DNA of 64,000 nucleotides from Girardinichthys multiradiatus (GCF_021462225.1 NC_061804.1:8855740-8919739); one strand, 5' to 3'; positions 1 to 11,250 are shown, counted from the first letter of the stretch. The notes: generated from the sequence alone by a model not told the origin. Numbers and translations are program-made.

Positions 1-454
1 CTCAGCTGATGACAACTGTATCACAGAGCTGCAATACAGGCTGGGCTCTTCAGACCACCTGGGATCCAGTAGATCACCTGACAGTTTCATGCTGCTGACA
101 GGGAATCAGTCTAATAAATGAATCTGGGATGAAGAAATAAAGAAATGCCGCTCAAGTATATCATGCTGTTTTATTGTCTTTCCAATCTTTTACAACATTT
201 GTTTTTCTGCAATGCCAAAACTTTAACATTCATCTGTTCATATATACAGTTAGGTTCAAATGTATTCATACTCCTGGAAGGCAAAGGAAAGTCTGGTACG
301 ACATGATAATCGCCCAGTTTGATTTTGTTTTTTATTTAATTGTTTACTGAGGTGCTGTTTATTCTCCTGTTGGAAGATACTAGATACGTGAGAAAAACAC
401 AATGTCTTTCAATTATATATTTTTAATATATATAAAATTACAAAGAAATTACAT

Positions 455-520
455 TTAATTGTGTTATGAATTGGTGCTATTTAAATAAACTGAATTGAAC
501 TGAATTTAATTACTTTTGTT
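455..520 (+). repeat. L2-like LINE 3' terminus fragment
   Basis: A short run reading GTTATGAATTGGTGCTATTT followed by AAATAAACTGAATTGAACTGA. It matches the extreme 3' end of the L2-like copy at 60,735-62,200 (opposite strand there), which ends in the same 'gaattgg-gctat-taaataaa-ctgaattgaa' signature. Only the tail is present, as usual for 5'-truncated LINE insertions. Too short to date. Confidence 0.45.
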
Positions 521-597
521 TTACCTAACCTGTTTATTAACTTCTCCATCTATCCACTGAGAACTATGGGTAGTGTGTGAGATAGTTAGCTCGCAGT

Positions 598-858
598 AAA
601 AGGCAACTGTAGCTCATTAGGAAGAGTAGTCGTCTTGCAATCAGAAGGTTGTGGGTTTGATTCCAGCTTCCTCCATATGTCGATGTGCCCCTGGGCAAGG
701 CACTTAACCTCAAGTTGCCTACCGATCTGCGTATCGGTGTATGAATGTGTGAGTGTTAGTGAGTGCGATTGGGTGAATGTGGCTCTAGTGTAAAGCGCTT
801 TGAGCGGTCTGTATGACTGGAAAAGCGCTGTATGAGTTCAGTCAATTTACCAATTTAA
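598..858 (+). repeat. tRNA-derived SINE
   Basis: The left part looks like a tRNA-type RNA polymerase III promoter: an A-box-like TAGCTCATTAGGAAGAG near 611 and a B-box-like GGGTTTGATTCC near 653. It continues into a body containing GCCCCTGGGCAAGGCACTTA and the double motif AAAGCGCTTTGAG ... AAAGCGCTGTATGA. This body recurs in teleost SINEs. No other copy of this type was found in the window and no clear target duplication was seen. Confidence 0.65.
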
Positions 859-2849
859 AATTTCTTCTTGGCTAACCAGGGACATCATTTGTTTTTCAGC
901 GGCCTCCTTGATCTGTTAGGTAGTTTCATACATGGTTATTTAGTTAGTGATATAGTGGGTTGATTAGTTATGGGCCTATTTAGTTGGTTGGTCAGCTAGT
1001 CTCATATTTGGTTTTTTGGTAGCTCTGTAGTTTGAAAAAGGCTGCCTGAGGATTTACAATTTACAAACACCTCTTGTCCCAACAAAACAAAAGTTTGTTT
1101 TTGGCTCCATTCCCCACAATGGACATTTTTTTATTAGAAGGGGGTTTAATGATGTCCAGAGAATAATGTACCGCTTGTTATTCAGAAGGAGTTGCATGGC
1201 CAGCTGCTGAGGCAGGGGCCCAACCGGCCAAGTGAGAACGCACGTAATGTGGTGTGCTTGAGGACATCGGCCAGCAGAACTGTTAAGGGCAAAACATTGT
1301 CGCGCCTACTTGTCTCTTCTGATGTATGTGCAGACTCTGTGTTGACTCAAAGCGTACGTCCACTAGACATGTCCGCACAATCCTCAATTACGACTGTGTA
1401 TGTGTTGTGACACAATAAACTGCCCGGTGGAAAAAGGTCTCCATATCGAACTGTTTATAAGTGACACATACCTCCGAGCAGCTGGTTGTAGGTATGCACA
1501 GTGTCACAGCCACTCACTGCACTGACGAGCGGGGGCAGTGAGTGGGGCAGTGTCCCTAGTCCGGTTTAGTGGCCTTAACACCACCTTCTTTTCTTTTTGT
1601 TTTCTAAAGCTACATGGCAAATTTTCTCTTCCTTCCCCGTCCGATGGTGCCATAGCATGAAGTGTGGGAGATGTAGGGATTTGTCACCATAAATGTAGGA
1701 AATTGGTATGCTCAACTATGAAACCCGAAAACATCCGTGGACAGTGCGCGCGGAGTCTGCATTGCTCACTGTACAGCCGACATTGTTTTGCCCGTTACCC
1801 GTGCACAGCTAAGACCAACTCCAGGAAATGACTACACCACTGCTTCTTCCACCAATGTTTGTCCCTTGGACAACAGGGTAGATTATTTCATCCTGTGAGT
1901 CTACAAGCAGTGAAAAAAAAACCTCAGGTCAGTGAGCTGCATTGTTTTTATTTTTTTGCTTTTACTTGTCTTTTTGCGGGGCGTGGGGGGTATTCTGCCC
2001 CAAGATATTTTGATACTCTGGTAAATTTCTGATTTAACAGCCAGTGCATTAATGCTTTGACACCCTCTCTGTGTCCATTAATGTTTTTATGTTTTATTCA
2101 TACTATTATTATTTCAGCTTTACAGCAACAGAGATTTCCAGTTTTCAGTACAGCTTCATATGGTGCGACACCACTGTCTATGTAGCGGAGAAGTAGAAGA
2201 AGAACAAATGAAGAGATTTCTCCCTAGAATAACGATGCAGTTATTGTGTCCTTGTGGTTCTTGAGAAATAATAAACCACACTGGGACAACTGCAGGTCTC
2301 CAAGTTGTATTTATTCAAAAGAAACAATCATTGTTTTCTTTCTGCTTATGATCTGCACATCATCATCTTCTCTGGTGCCATCCTCTGACTGGGAAGATGA
2401 CTGTCTCTGCTAATGTGCATCTGGGCTGTACATGTATGTCCATAGAGAGTCCTGGTTGACCCTAGTAGACCGGTAGAGTTTATAGTGCAGCAGATGCTTT
2501 GAATTAATGGAAGAAGTGTAGACTATCACCACCTGTGGAGCATTACTACACCATTGATACTAAAGCAGGGCTGATGGACAGACATTATTACTGACTGAGT
2601 TACACTGACGTCTCAAGTGACTCCCCCTACTGTTCATATATTTTTGTTTATATTTTTCCCTTTTTTAGGTTTTTGGCAGCATTAAATAACTTTCTCACCA
2701 GTCAGAGAATAATTTTAAAATCCTATAAGAAAATAATTCCTTAGTGTGGTGTAAATGCTATAATGTTAACAGTGAAATAAAAATGTATCTCTTTTGTAAT
2801 TTGATCTGTAAAGGCTGCCTGAGTACTAGCTATTTTTAAGGCTAAAACA
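859..2849. other. No gene recognised (intergenic or intronic)
   Basis: About 2 kb with no recognisable exon or named repeat. The part from about 1,190 to 1,850 is richer in G, C and CpG than its surroundings and contains one 72-codon ORF at 1,192-1,410 with no recognisable domain. The rest is AT-rich with simple T runs. It may be an old unclassified repeat. Confidence 0.4.
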
Positions 2850-2993
2850 AATAAGGCGGCCCTGCAATAGACTGGCGACCTGTCCAGGGTGTACCCCGCC
2901 TCTCGCCCATAGACTGCTAGAGATAGGCACCAGCTTCCCCGTGACCCACTATGGAATAAGCATAAGAAAATGACTGACTGACAAATAAGGCGT
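2850..2993 (+). repeat. 5'-truncated SINE with LINE-like tail
   Basis: Contains GACTGGCGACCTGTCCAGGG, then GTACCCCGCCTCTCGCCC and a short GACTGACTGAC tail. This is the tail module of the SINE type that is complete at 5,137-5,455 on the other strand. The tRNA-like head is missing. Such LINE-type tails serve as reverse-transcriptase recognition ends in teleost SINEs (family knowledge). Confidence 0.6.
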
Positions 2994-5136
2994 CCATGTC
3001 AAGAACGCAATTAATGACATTCACTCGATGTATTGTTAATTTCACCGGCAGATATTTCTGCCTTGTTCAGTGGTGCTGAAACATATCCTTAAAGGCAAAA
3101 AGGGCTCACCTCCATGATTATCATGTCACCAAAGCCTGGAGTCATGTTCAGTCTTTATTTTGTGTCGTTTTGATGGAGCTCAAACGAGCCATTTATCAAT
3201 GCTCTCCATGGATTTTTGCTGCAGGCTATTTAGAATAAAGGTCAGCTCATTATGAATCTGGATGGGGGCTGATTCAGATATCAATTATATCGAGAGGAAG
3301 CTACCTCAGAAACACCTTCAAAATAAATCGAATAGAACACTGCAAATGTAATTTTCTTTCTTAGACTTAAAAGATATGGATATGAACTTAGCTGATGTGT
3401 AAAGCTCTGCAGGGCAGCAGCAAACTGCTGTGAATAAAAGCAAAAATGAACGAGACCAGGGCAATGCCAGAGGACACGGAAATGATGGCGAAAGAATTTG
3501 CACAAACTAAAATCCCAAATAAGCTTCACCTAGATCTACTGAGACGTTTACCACATCATTAGTAACAGAACTAATGAAAAGCAGAACAAGTGTTGCTTCA
3601 CAGATAAATACGCACGTTTCCTTCAATCTTTGGGTTCCTAGACCTTTTGTTATGGATATGGTACAAATGTGCTGCTAGGGCTGAATGATAGTAGAAAATC
3701 TGGCAATGGTGATAATATTGGTAAATATTGCAAATACGTAGCGCTGGGCAGTAATTAAAAAACAAAACCAGAAAAAAAAGTGTTTAAGCAGTCCTTTTCT
3801 TTGTTTTCTTTTGTTTTTGTTTTCTGTTTTGTTTCCTCATCTTGTTTCACAGATGTCTTTAATTCTTGACAGCAACACTTTCTATCTACACAATGTGCCT
3901 ACCTGACAACAAGCAGCCAATCCTAGTAGCAGTTAACTCCTCAGCTGGTGTCAAAGATGAAAAGTTTATTCCCAGCTTTTTCACATATGACCCCTCTCAT
4001 ATTAGTTTACTGAGATTTCCCAAATGAGGATGCACACAAACAGAGAATGCATGTGTTTTGATTGGTGGCATGTATCTAAAGAGGAGGATGTGAGTCAGAG
4101 TGTCTCTGACAAAATGTGTTACACTTCACTGGCCGTGCTGATTAAAATGAATGTGACCTTTGGTCCTGTCACCTCCACTAATCTGTAGAGCTGCTGGGCA
4201 GGTTAATGGATGCTGCAGTCTTAAAATCCTTATGAATTTACATGAGAAATGCTGCTTGAGCCACATGTTTGTGTGGATTTTGCTTCTTTTTTTAAAAGAA
4301 AATTACAAAAATGTTACTGAATTAAATGGATTGAATTTGGATTTAGATAAGGATTAAACTTCAACTTTCAAAAGTTACGGCAATTTTTTTTGGTGACAGA
4401 AATAATGTTTATTTTTCTGGGGTTTATGGTCATTGATAGAGGAGGTGGTGATGAGGGTGTGAAGCAGTAATCAGAGATGTGCATCTGATTGTGACGCCTC
4501 AAACAGGAAATTCACGGGCAAAGTAATTATGCTAGTTGCTACACTAAATGTGTGCAAACCTGAGTTTGTTTCCTAGTGATTCTGAAACTAGACGCAGAGG
4601 CAGATCTACACCAAAAATTGCTTCACACGACAAATAGCATATCCATCCATATGCAGTTTGTCCACATTGAAATGATGCATTTTGCACCCATTTAAAAAAC
4701 TGCATTGTAGAAACAAATAGAGCTATTTCTACGGAGGACCAATCTTGCCATAGTTAAGACTACATACAGAAATAAATAAATGATTCAATAAAATATTTAC
4801 TGGGCCAAATGTGACTTCAGTTTTTCTCCAATTCGTTTTTTCCTCTATCACTACCAGATCCGAGAGCAGAAAAATAAGACTACAAATGCTTCATTTATAA
4901 AGGAATAAAATGTATTTTCTTTGATGTCTGCAACATCAGGGTAAGCCTCTCATGCTATATAAAACTGCAGGTGATGCGTCACATCAATATTGGAGCCGAC
5001 TCCAAGTTTTTTGAATTTCCAAAGTGTTTCCTGTTATAAAGGCTGAAGACATAATTATAGAAATGACTAAAGCCATTATTAGTGATCAAGTACCCATAGA
5101 AGCCCTGAGAGGCAAGCAACAAAAAGCAACAAAAAA
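2994..5136. other. No gene recognised
   Basis: AT-rich sequence without a recognisable exon. A stretch near 3,675-3,765 begins AGGGCTGAATGATAGTAGAA and ends near 'gcgctgggca', resembling the 'agggctg-acgata ... gcccagc' MITEs common in fish, but it is too eroded to bound. All ORFs here are short and lack domains. Confidence 0.4.
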
Positions 5137-5455
5137 ACATTTCTAAGTCTGACCATCCATTATCTATACCATGGAGAGGTTGCCTGTCCAGGGCAACCTG
5201 TCAACAAAGAGCAACATCGAGACACAAAGGACAAGCAACCATGCACACACACTCATAGCTAAGGACAATTTAGAAAGACCAAATAACCTAAAAGTTATGG
5301 TTTTAGTGGGGCAGCTGGAGTACACAGAGAGAACCCATGGATGCACAGGGCTTACATGTAAACTCCATGCAGAAAGACCCCAGGCTGGGATTTGAACCCA
5401 GGACCTTCTTGCTGCAAGGCAGTGTTACCAACTGTGCCACCTTGCAGCTCTAGGT
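5137..5455 (-). repeat. tRNA-derived SINE, essentially complete
   Basis: Read on the minus strand it starts near 5,455 with an A-box match TGGCACAGTTGGTAACACTG and a B-box match GGGTTCAAATCC. A central part including TCTTTCTGCATGGAGTTTAC follows, then a tail with CCTGGACAGGCAACC and ATGGATGG-like 3' bases. The same tail occurs truncated at 2,850-2,993. The short ORFs on both strands here are incidental. Confidence 0.65.
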
Positions 5456-6615
5456 CTGACCAAAGGTTCACTTTTCTTATGGCTTTACAGCTTATTGGCA
5501 GTTGAAGAAAATATCCTTGGATCCAAATCTAATTTGTGAGTTTTGTGCATAAGTTGGAGTACAGCGCTCTGCTCTTATTGTTGCACCTGGTAAGGATGTT
5601 TACAGATGCCTGCAGCTTTCTAACAGGAGGGTATGGAGATGTTATTTACCTCTCTGCTCCCTGCTTTGCGTAGCGGCATAATTAACTGGGATGCTTGTCC
5701 GGCCATGTTATCACATTTCCAGTTAGTTTAAACTGTTTAATTGTTGCTCTGACTGCAGATATGGACATGTTTAGGTGAGTGGAAATTTTCCTGAAGTCAT
5801 TCACACAATTATCAAGATAAACACTCATCTTTACTTAAATGGCGTGTTCTTTGATTTATCCCATTTTAAAGAATTCAGTTTCTGTGTCACATCATAGTTA
5901 CACAGCATGGAAACAGTTATGGATAACAGATTCATGAATTTCAAATTAAAGTAAAAGTAAAGATTAAAACTAAATTTCACTGGGAAACATTTACATAATG
6001 TACAAACATTTGATAGGAATTCATTCAGAGTACCAACAAATGTGGCCCCAGACACTGTTAAAAAGCAATTACTTTTTATTTTGGGATTTCTTTGCACCGG
6101 TGTACTCAAATTAAAGGCAGGATTTTCTAAAGATTTTCTCTTGAGTTTATGCTGCTCCAATAAAAAGTACATTCATTTTTTTAGGGTTTTTACGCACCTT
6201 TACCAGGGGTGGCTCCAGATAAAGCCTCATAAGTCGTATATTTGTACGCTCCATTTCATCTGAAAATTACTCCGGCCTAGAATGTTTTGCATGTTTTTCA
6301 GGTGAAACAATAAGGAAATTAAACTTTCAGCAGATAGCAGGATCAGAGTACAGCGGAGTCGCTCTTTATCCTGCTGTGAGCTTTCAACATCTGCCAGCTG
6401 GCTTTGGGATTATCAGCCCTGTAGAAATCTATCAGGTAAGCTAAGGGTCTACATTCTCTAGGGACGACTAGTGTATCAGTAAGGCTAGCCACTCTAACTG
6501 TGCTAATTGCTAACATGAGATGCTAAAGCCATTTTTTGTTTGTTTTTTTTAATAATAGTAAAACCCTGTTTTACAGTGACTGCTCTCTTGCACACACAGC
6601 ATAATTAAGGACTGC
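5456..6615. other. No confirmed gene; one possible exon inside
   Basis: Mostly AT-rich sequence. The stretch 6,302-6,435 is open and flanked by AG and GT and is listed separately. The overlapping ORFs at 5,831-6,263 are lysine/phenylalanine-rich, have no domain and look like chance reading frames. Confidence 0.4.
6302..6435 (+). other. Possible exon, unknown gene
   Basis: A 134-bp segment preceded by a pyrimidine-rich acceptor (TTTTGCATGTTTTTCAG) and followed by a consensus donor (CAG|GTAAGC). With two leading bases it gives 44 open codons, including GVALYPAVSFQHLPAGFGI and ending in IYQ in phase 0. 'LYPAVSF' faintly recalls SPRY-type domains, but that is only an impression. An open run of this length can arise by chance in one of three frames, so support is weak. 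Confidence 0.2.
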
Positions 6616-6690
6616 TCACAGCATCCATCCATCCATTGTCTATAACCGTTTATCCTTGTAGGGTTGTGGGGTGGCTGGTGCCTATCTGCT
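6616..6690 (-). repeat. SINE tail fragment
   Basis: ATCCATCCATCCATTGTCTA followed by a 'gggttgtggggtggctggtgccta' motif is the reverse complement of the 3' end of the SINE type seen at 5,137-5,455. Only the tail remains. Confidence 0.45.
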
Positions 6691-6914
6691 GCAGAAAAGC
6701 TAAAAATACTTCTTAAATGATCCTTCTATATCTTACTATAGTATAGATTTCAAATCTTTGTCATCGGGTTGAGCCAAAATTAATACATTCTCTAGTGGTA
6801 ATTGACTGTAAAGATTTAAAAAAATACAACTCTGTTTTTTTTTTTTATATGGTAAATATCTGCTGTGGTTTGGGCTCCTCAGGTTAGTAACTTTCCGATG
6901 ACAAGTTCACTAAA

Positions 6915-7384
6915 TGTTATGGTTTGCGAGATATTGGACCCCAGAATGCAGACGAGCAGGCATCGTGATGGTAAGTGAAAAAAGGTTTAATTACGAAAAC
7001 TCACACTCAGCAGGAGGCAGGAACAAAACAAACGGGCAGGCAAGACAGGCATGGCATGATAAAAAAAAACAAGACTTGGTTTGAGAGCAAGACATGAGCA
7101 TGAGAACAAGACATGAGAAATGTTTCCGCGACGACTAACTGAACAGGTGTGTATATATGGAGTGAAAACCAGGTGGAGCAAGGAGACAGATTAACTTGGA
7201 CAGGTGAACCGAATAAACTTAATAGACAGAACATGAACACGACGACAAAACTAAAGCATGACCAGGAAAATAACAGAAGCATGATACAAAATCTTAGAAG
7301 AATAATAACAAAAGAACGAGTCAAAACCTTAACTATGAAAAACATAAGAAAAACCAGAAACCAAAAACAACCCAAATCATAACA
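6915..7384 (-). mobile_element. Solo LTR-like element with 5-bp target duplication
   Basis: A 470-bp unit beginning TGTTATGG and ending CATAACA on the plus strand (TG...CA), flanked by CTAAA at 6,910-6,914 and again at 7,385-7,389, a perfect 5-bp duplication. Read on the minus strand it has a TATA-like ATATATAC near 7,150 and an AATTAAA near 6,990, the order expected of an LTR promoter and polyadenylation region. Related units lie at 37,297 and 48,830. Overlapping ORFs are not conserved. Solo LTR formation by recombination is the inferred origin. Confidence 0.6.
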
Positions 7385-8144
7385 CTAAAACCCACATAGA
7401 ATATCCAAACTTTGATAACAATTTTTTTTCTCCACTTTTTAAAATGATTTTATTTTTCTCAAATGTCTGTGTTCTGAATTTGCTGCAGATTTAATTTACT
7501 CTGCAGATCAACTGTTCATGTCTGAACAGCAATCAATTGACAAAACTATGGGGTACAGTTTCTGGTAATGAAAGTGAAACCGATTCCTCTAGCCCAAAGC
7601 TAACTCCCTGAAGATGCAGGAAGTTAACAAATCAGTGTTACAAACCCTCTAGAAAAGAAACATTTAAAGTTGCAGACTTCCAATGAAGTGCTAGGCATCT
7701 GTCTGCTGCCTCACACAAGAAAGATCCCACCTATTCCACACTTTGAGGTTTATAGATAGTGAAATAGAATACAGAGCCCTGGTATCAGCTTGGTGCTCGC
7801 TATCAGCCCTCATCCTGACATTAGGTCTTGGTAATAGGATTGTAAAAAGAAAAGCAGGTTTTCAACTCATTCACAGAAGGTTTTTCAGGATCTTATTTAT
7901 ACTGCTGGCATAGTAAAAATTAACCTCTGCTTGGTATGTAATGGGATTTTCTGAGGGTTTATTTACGACATGTAATGCAAAAACGTTCATTTTATGTGTT
8001 AAAGCTGCTATGCCATTCTTACTTTGTAGATAGCAGAGGTTTGTCTTCATGATACATGCAGACTGCTGTTTGACTTTGTCTTGTTAAAACAGACAGAGCC
8101 TGCTTTAAATTTAACATTTTCTACAGACCCATGGCAGTATGACC
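7385..8144. other. No gene recognised
   Basis: AT-rich sequence; no exon or named repeat identified. Confidence 0.4.
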
Positions 8145-8290
8145 ACTAGAGCTTCAGATAACAATTATTTTAGTAATTGAGTATTCTATTGATTATTCTG
8201 ACAATTAAAATTGGCAAATTCTGCAGATTCTTCATTTAACTAATTAAGCGTATTATGAGTAATAAATACATGTAAGAGAAAATGCAAGTA
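8145..8290. repeat. hAT-type MITE fragment
   Basis: Reads AGAGCTTCAGATAACAATTA then TTTTAGTAATTGAGTATTCT and 'gattattctgacaatta'. This is a decayed copy of the 'agagctgcaactaacgattattttagtaatcgagtaatc' repeat frequent in teleosts and generally attributed to hAT transposons (family knowledge). The ends are eroded. Confidence 0.5.
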
Positions 8291-8700
8291 AACAAATAAT
8301 TTGATTCCATTTTTTAAAAATCTGCATTTTAAAAAGTAACAACATAGCCTGTCTTTATTGTAAACGTGAACATTTGTTGCAAAGGATGCATCTGCAGCTA
8401 AAAATCATCAACATGTTAGAAGCTCAGCCCTTTCTGGTTGACTTAACATCAATATATCACAAGCTGCCTCTGTAGTGAAAATGGTCACAAACATAAAAGT
8501 GCAGAAAGTGTCACTTGCATGTTGCATTCTGGAGATGTAAAGAGATTTTTTAACATCAAAAAGCAATGGTCTCCAAATAAAATAAACCCTTTTAGTGTAA
8601 TTAGGTGCCAAGTAATACTCTCTTTTTTTTTGTTCAAAAAGATATAAAAAATAATTTCACATTACTTATCAAAAAGGCATAATAAATACTGCCTTTTATA

Positions 8701-9402
8701 CACTCACTGGCCACTTTATTAGGTACACCTGTCCAACTGCTTGTTAACTCAAATTTCTAATCAGCCAATCACATGGCAGCAACTCGATGCATTTAGGCAT
8801 GTAGACATGGTCAAGACGATCTGCTGCAGTTCAAACCGAGCATCAGAATGGGGAAGAAAAGTGATTTCAGTGACTTTGAACGTGGCATGGTTGTTGGTGC
8901 CAGACGGGCTGGTCTGAATATTTCAGAAACTGCTGATCTACTGGGATTTTCACGCACTACCATCTCTAGGGTTTACAGAGAATGGTCCAAAAAAGAGAAA
9001 ATATCCAGTGAGTGGCAGTTCTGTGGGCGCAAATGCCTTGTTGATGCCAGAGGTCAGTGGAGAATGGCCAGACTGGTTCAAGCTGATAGAAAGGCAACAG
9101 TAACTCAAATAACCACTCGTTACAACCAAGGCATGCAGAAGAGCATCTCTGAACGCACAACACGTCGAACCTTGAGGCGGATGGGCTACAGCAGCAGAAG
9201 ACCACACCTAGTGCCGGCTGTCAGCTAAGAACAGGAAACCGAGGCTACAATTCACACAGACTCACCAAAATTGGACAATAGAAGAATGCAACAACGTTGC
9301 CTGGTTTGATGAGTCTCGATTTCTGCTGTGACATTCGGATTGTGGGGTCAGAATTTGGCGTCAACAAGCCTACCTGAGTATTGTTGCTGACAGTGACGGC
9401 AT
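8701..9402 (+). mobile_element. Tc1-like transposon, 3'-truncated
   Basis: Starts with the terminal motif CACTCACTGGCCACTTTATT directly after a TA dinucleotide, typical of one fish Tc1 family. It runs through the 5' part of a transposase gene, then 'gcctacctgagtattgttgctga' is joined straight after 'tttggcgtcaacaa', so an internal segment is missing. At 9,402 it stops abruptly at the end of a hAT element. No right-hand terminal repeat follows. Confidence 0.75.
8848..9392 (+). pseudogene. Tc1 transposase, broken
   Basis: The ORF 8,848-9,228 (126 codons) opens with MGKKSDFSDFERGMVVGARR and carries the paired-like helix-turn-helix DNA-binding region (ISETADLLGFSRTTISRVYRE). It then frameshifts at about 9,213, where the family sequence would go from RRPH into a hydrophobic VPLLSAKNR-type stretch. 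Further downstream 'gatgagtctcgatttctgctg' is the DES-type motif around the first catalytic aspartate, out of frame. The second Asp and the Glu are deleted or beyond the truncation, so the copy cannot encode an active enzyme. Confidence 0.8.
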
Positions 9403-10912
9403 AGTTACTTTGAAATAGTAACTTTAATCTGATTACTGATTACTCCTTGAAAAAGTGACTTAGTTACTTTTCTGATTACTTGATTTTGAAAGTAATTAAG
9501 TTAGAATACAAGTTACTTTATTAGTTACTTTCAGCAGCTGCTAACAACAGTCCCCCGCCACCTCAACATAAAAATTATGAGTTTTGCCAATACTTACTTT
9601 TTAGAAAGTGCATTTTAATGGTAACATCAACAATGTATCTCCTGACCTATAAAGCTGAACTCAAAAACCATTTCAGGAAAAAATACATGTTTAAAAAGAA
9701 AAAGAAGTCTTTCTTGACTTCATTAAACATAAATACTTTTGGTAAAAGATGAAATAGTATTTCTTTACTTCAGTATCATAAAAAACTTGCTTTACATAAA
9801 AAAATACAGTGTCTTTCTTGACTTCACTAAACAAATACTTTTTTTTAAAATAAAATAGTCCTTCGTTGAGCATAAATACTTTTTAAAATAAAAAAATAGA
9901 ATAAAGACAGTCTTTCTTGACCAGACATGTTTAAATAATAACACTGTAATGACAAAACTAAACATGGAACTTGTTCACAGCATTGGAGCAGGAAGGAGTG
10001 GCAGTTTACAGTAGTGTATAATACCACATATAGGCTGACATCTCTGCTTTTGTTACTTTGGCTTAATCTTACGTTATAATCCCATTTTATGAGTGAAACA
10101 GTGGAGTGGGATGAATAAACCAGTGGTTGTATCTCATTAACAGAAGCTTTTCAAACCTCCTGTCAGAAAATCTATTTCTTCTAGGTGTGAGTACCAAACC
10201 CCCCAGACTAAAAAGCCGCTCCACAGGAGCTCTTGATGGGGTTGGAGTGTTATACTTTAAGAAAATTTTCTTTATGTTTGAAAATCAATGCAGAATTTGA
10301 AGGTCATAGGCTGACCTAAGGTAGTCCATGACTTCCTGTTCTGCAGAGTAGGTCTCCTCTGGCTCTGCCTCAAAAGTGAAAATGTCCATCTCACCTTGGC
10401 TAGCAGTTGTAGTGCAGTTCTGTGGTGCTGGAATTTAGGACAACTGACAGCTGCGAGAAGGGCATCTTTGTCGTCCAGCACACCAGCAAAACGAGTCTGG
10501 ATAGCCTGAAAAATATAATTTATATGTTTTGATATGTCTACAAGGCCTACTATTTATTATGTAATTGAATTACCTGCAAACCATGCCTAATGTGGGATCA
10601 ATATTATGGATTTTATTTTGTTGTAGGATTCTTAATGACATTTCCATTTGGTTTAATCTTTTTTGCCACAATATTGAATATACTGTTCAATGTACAACAA
10701 TTGCGTGATGTAAGAACTTTTAAGCAGCTCACAGGTGGAACATACCTGCACTATAGCATCTGGAAGGTCTGCAGTCATCCTGGCAAGCCAATCTTTCACA
10801 GCCAGGGTCTTCTGCATCAGAACTTCAAGTGTGGGTAGTAAAGTCCCATAAGGACAGTCATCTTGTAAAATGTCCTGTTTGGTCCTGCAAACCTCGAGCT
10901 TCTGGAGTTCTT
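9403..10912 (-). mobile_element. hAT transposon remnant
   Basis: The plus-strand left edge (the element's 3' end) begins CAGTGACGGCATAGTTACTT, followed by many 'agttactt / taactt' units typical of the subterminal region of this fish hAT group. Transposase exons follow on the minus strand at 10,085-10,912. The right edge was not found: at about 10,910-11,250 the sequence passes into a different repeat module. The left edge interrupts or abuts the Tc1 copy ending at 9,402. Confidence 0.7.
10085..10912 (-). pseudogene. hAT transposase gene with intron, decayed
   Basis: Two coding blocks on the minus strand. Exon A (about 10,912 down to 10,746) reads LEVLMQKTLAVKDWLARMTA and ends ...DAIVQ followed by GTATGT. 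Exon B starts at 10,505 after TTTTTCAG with AIQTRFAGVLDDKDALLAAV. The blocks join in phase 0 across a 240-bp GT-AG intron (10,506-10,745). After a frameshift near 10,390 the frame continues through EAEPEETYSAEQEVMDYL to the hAT C-terminal dimerisation motif ([19 protein letters not shown], then [12 protein letters not shown]) near 10,110-10,240. The catalytic N-terminal part is absent. Clearly hAT superfamily; the exact family is not determined. Confidence 0.75.
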
Positions 10913-11250
10913 CCCCACATATTGGTCCATCTTTTCACCCTTCCTTTTCTCCTCTATTCTTTTCTCCTCTCTGCTTTTCCTTTTTGCCCCACTTCTCTGT
11001 CTTTCTTGCTTGTTTTTTTCCTTTTTGTTTCTGTCTCCGTGTCCATTGCAATTGAAATAATCCTAAAGCAGTTTCTAATAAAGTTTCTTTTATAAATATC
11101 AAGTGGAGCATTATAGCGTTAGCTGTAATTCTTCAGTTGTGAAAGTAAATCTGTTGGGCTTCTTCTTGGCACTCAGACAACAATTCTGAGAGCTACTCTG
11201 CCAGACAGGACACAGTAAAAAAAAGAAAAAGAAAATGGCGGTTAGTGAAG
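10913..11250 (-). repeat. Unclassified repeat module, copy 1
   Basis: On the minus strand it begins near 11,215 with ACTGTGTCCTGTCTGGCAGA, passes CAACAGATTTACTTTCACAA and TTGATATTTATAAAAGAAAC, and ends in a purine tract (seen as the plus-strand pyrimidine run 10,921-11,045). The same order of sequence occurs on the plus strand at 32,446-32,770, so this is an interspersed repeat in inverted orientation relative to that copy. Its class is unknown to me. It directly precedes hAT exon A in transcription order. Confidence 0.6.

Noticed and set aside
7007..7375. 122-codon minus ORF resembling a membrane protein
   Set aside because: It lies within the solo LTR-like unit and reflects its T-rich minus strand; not conserved in the related units.
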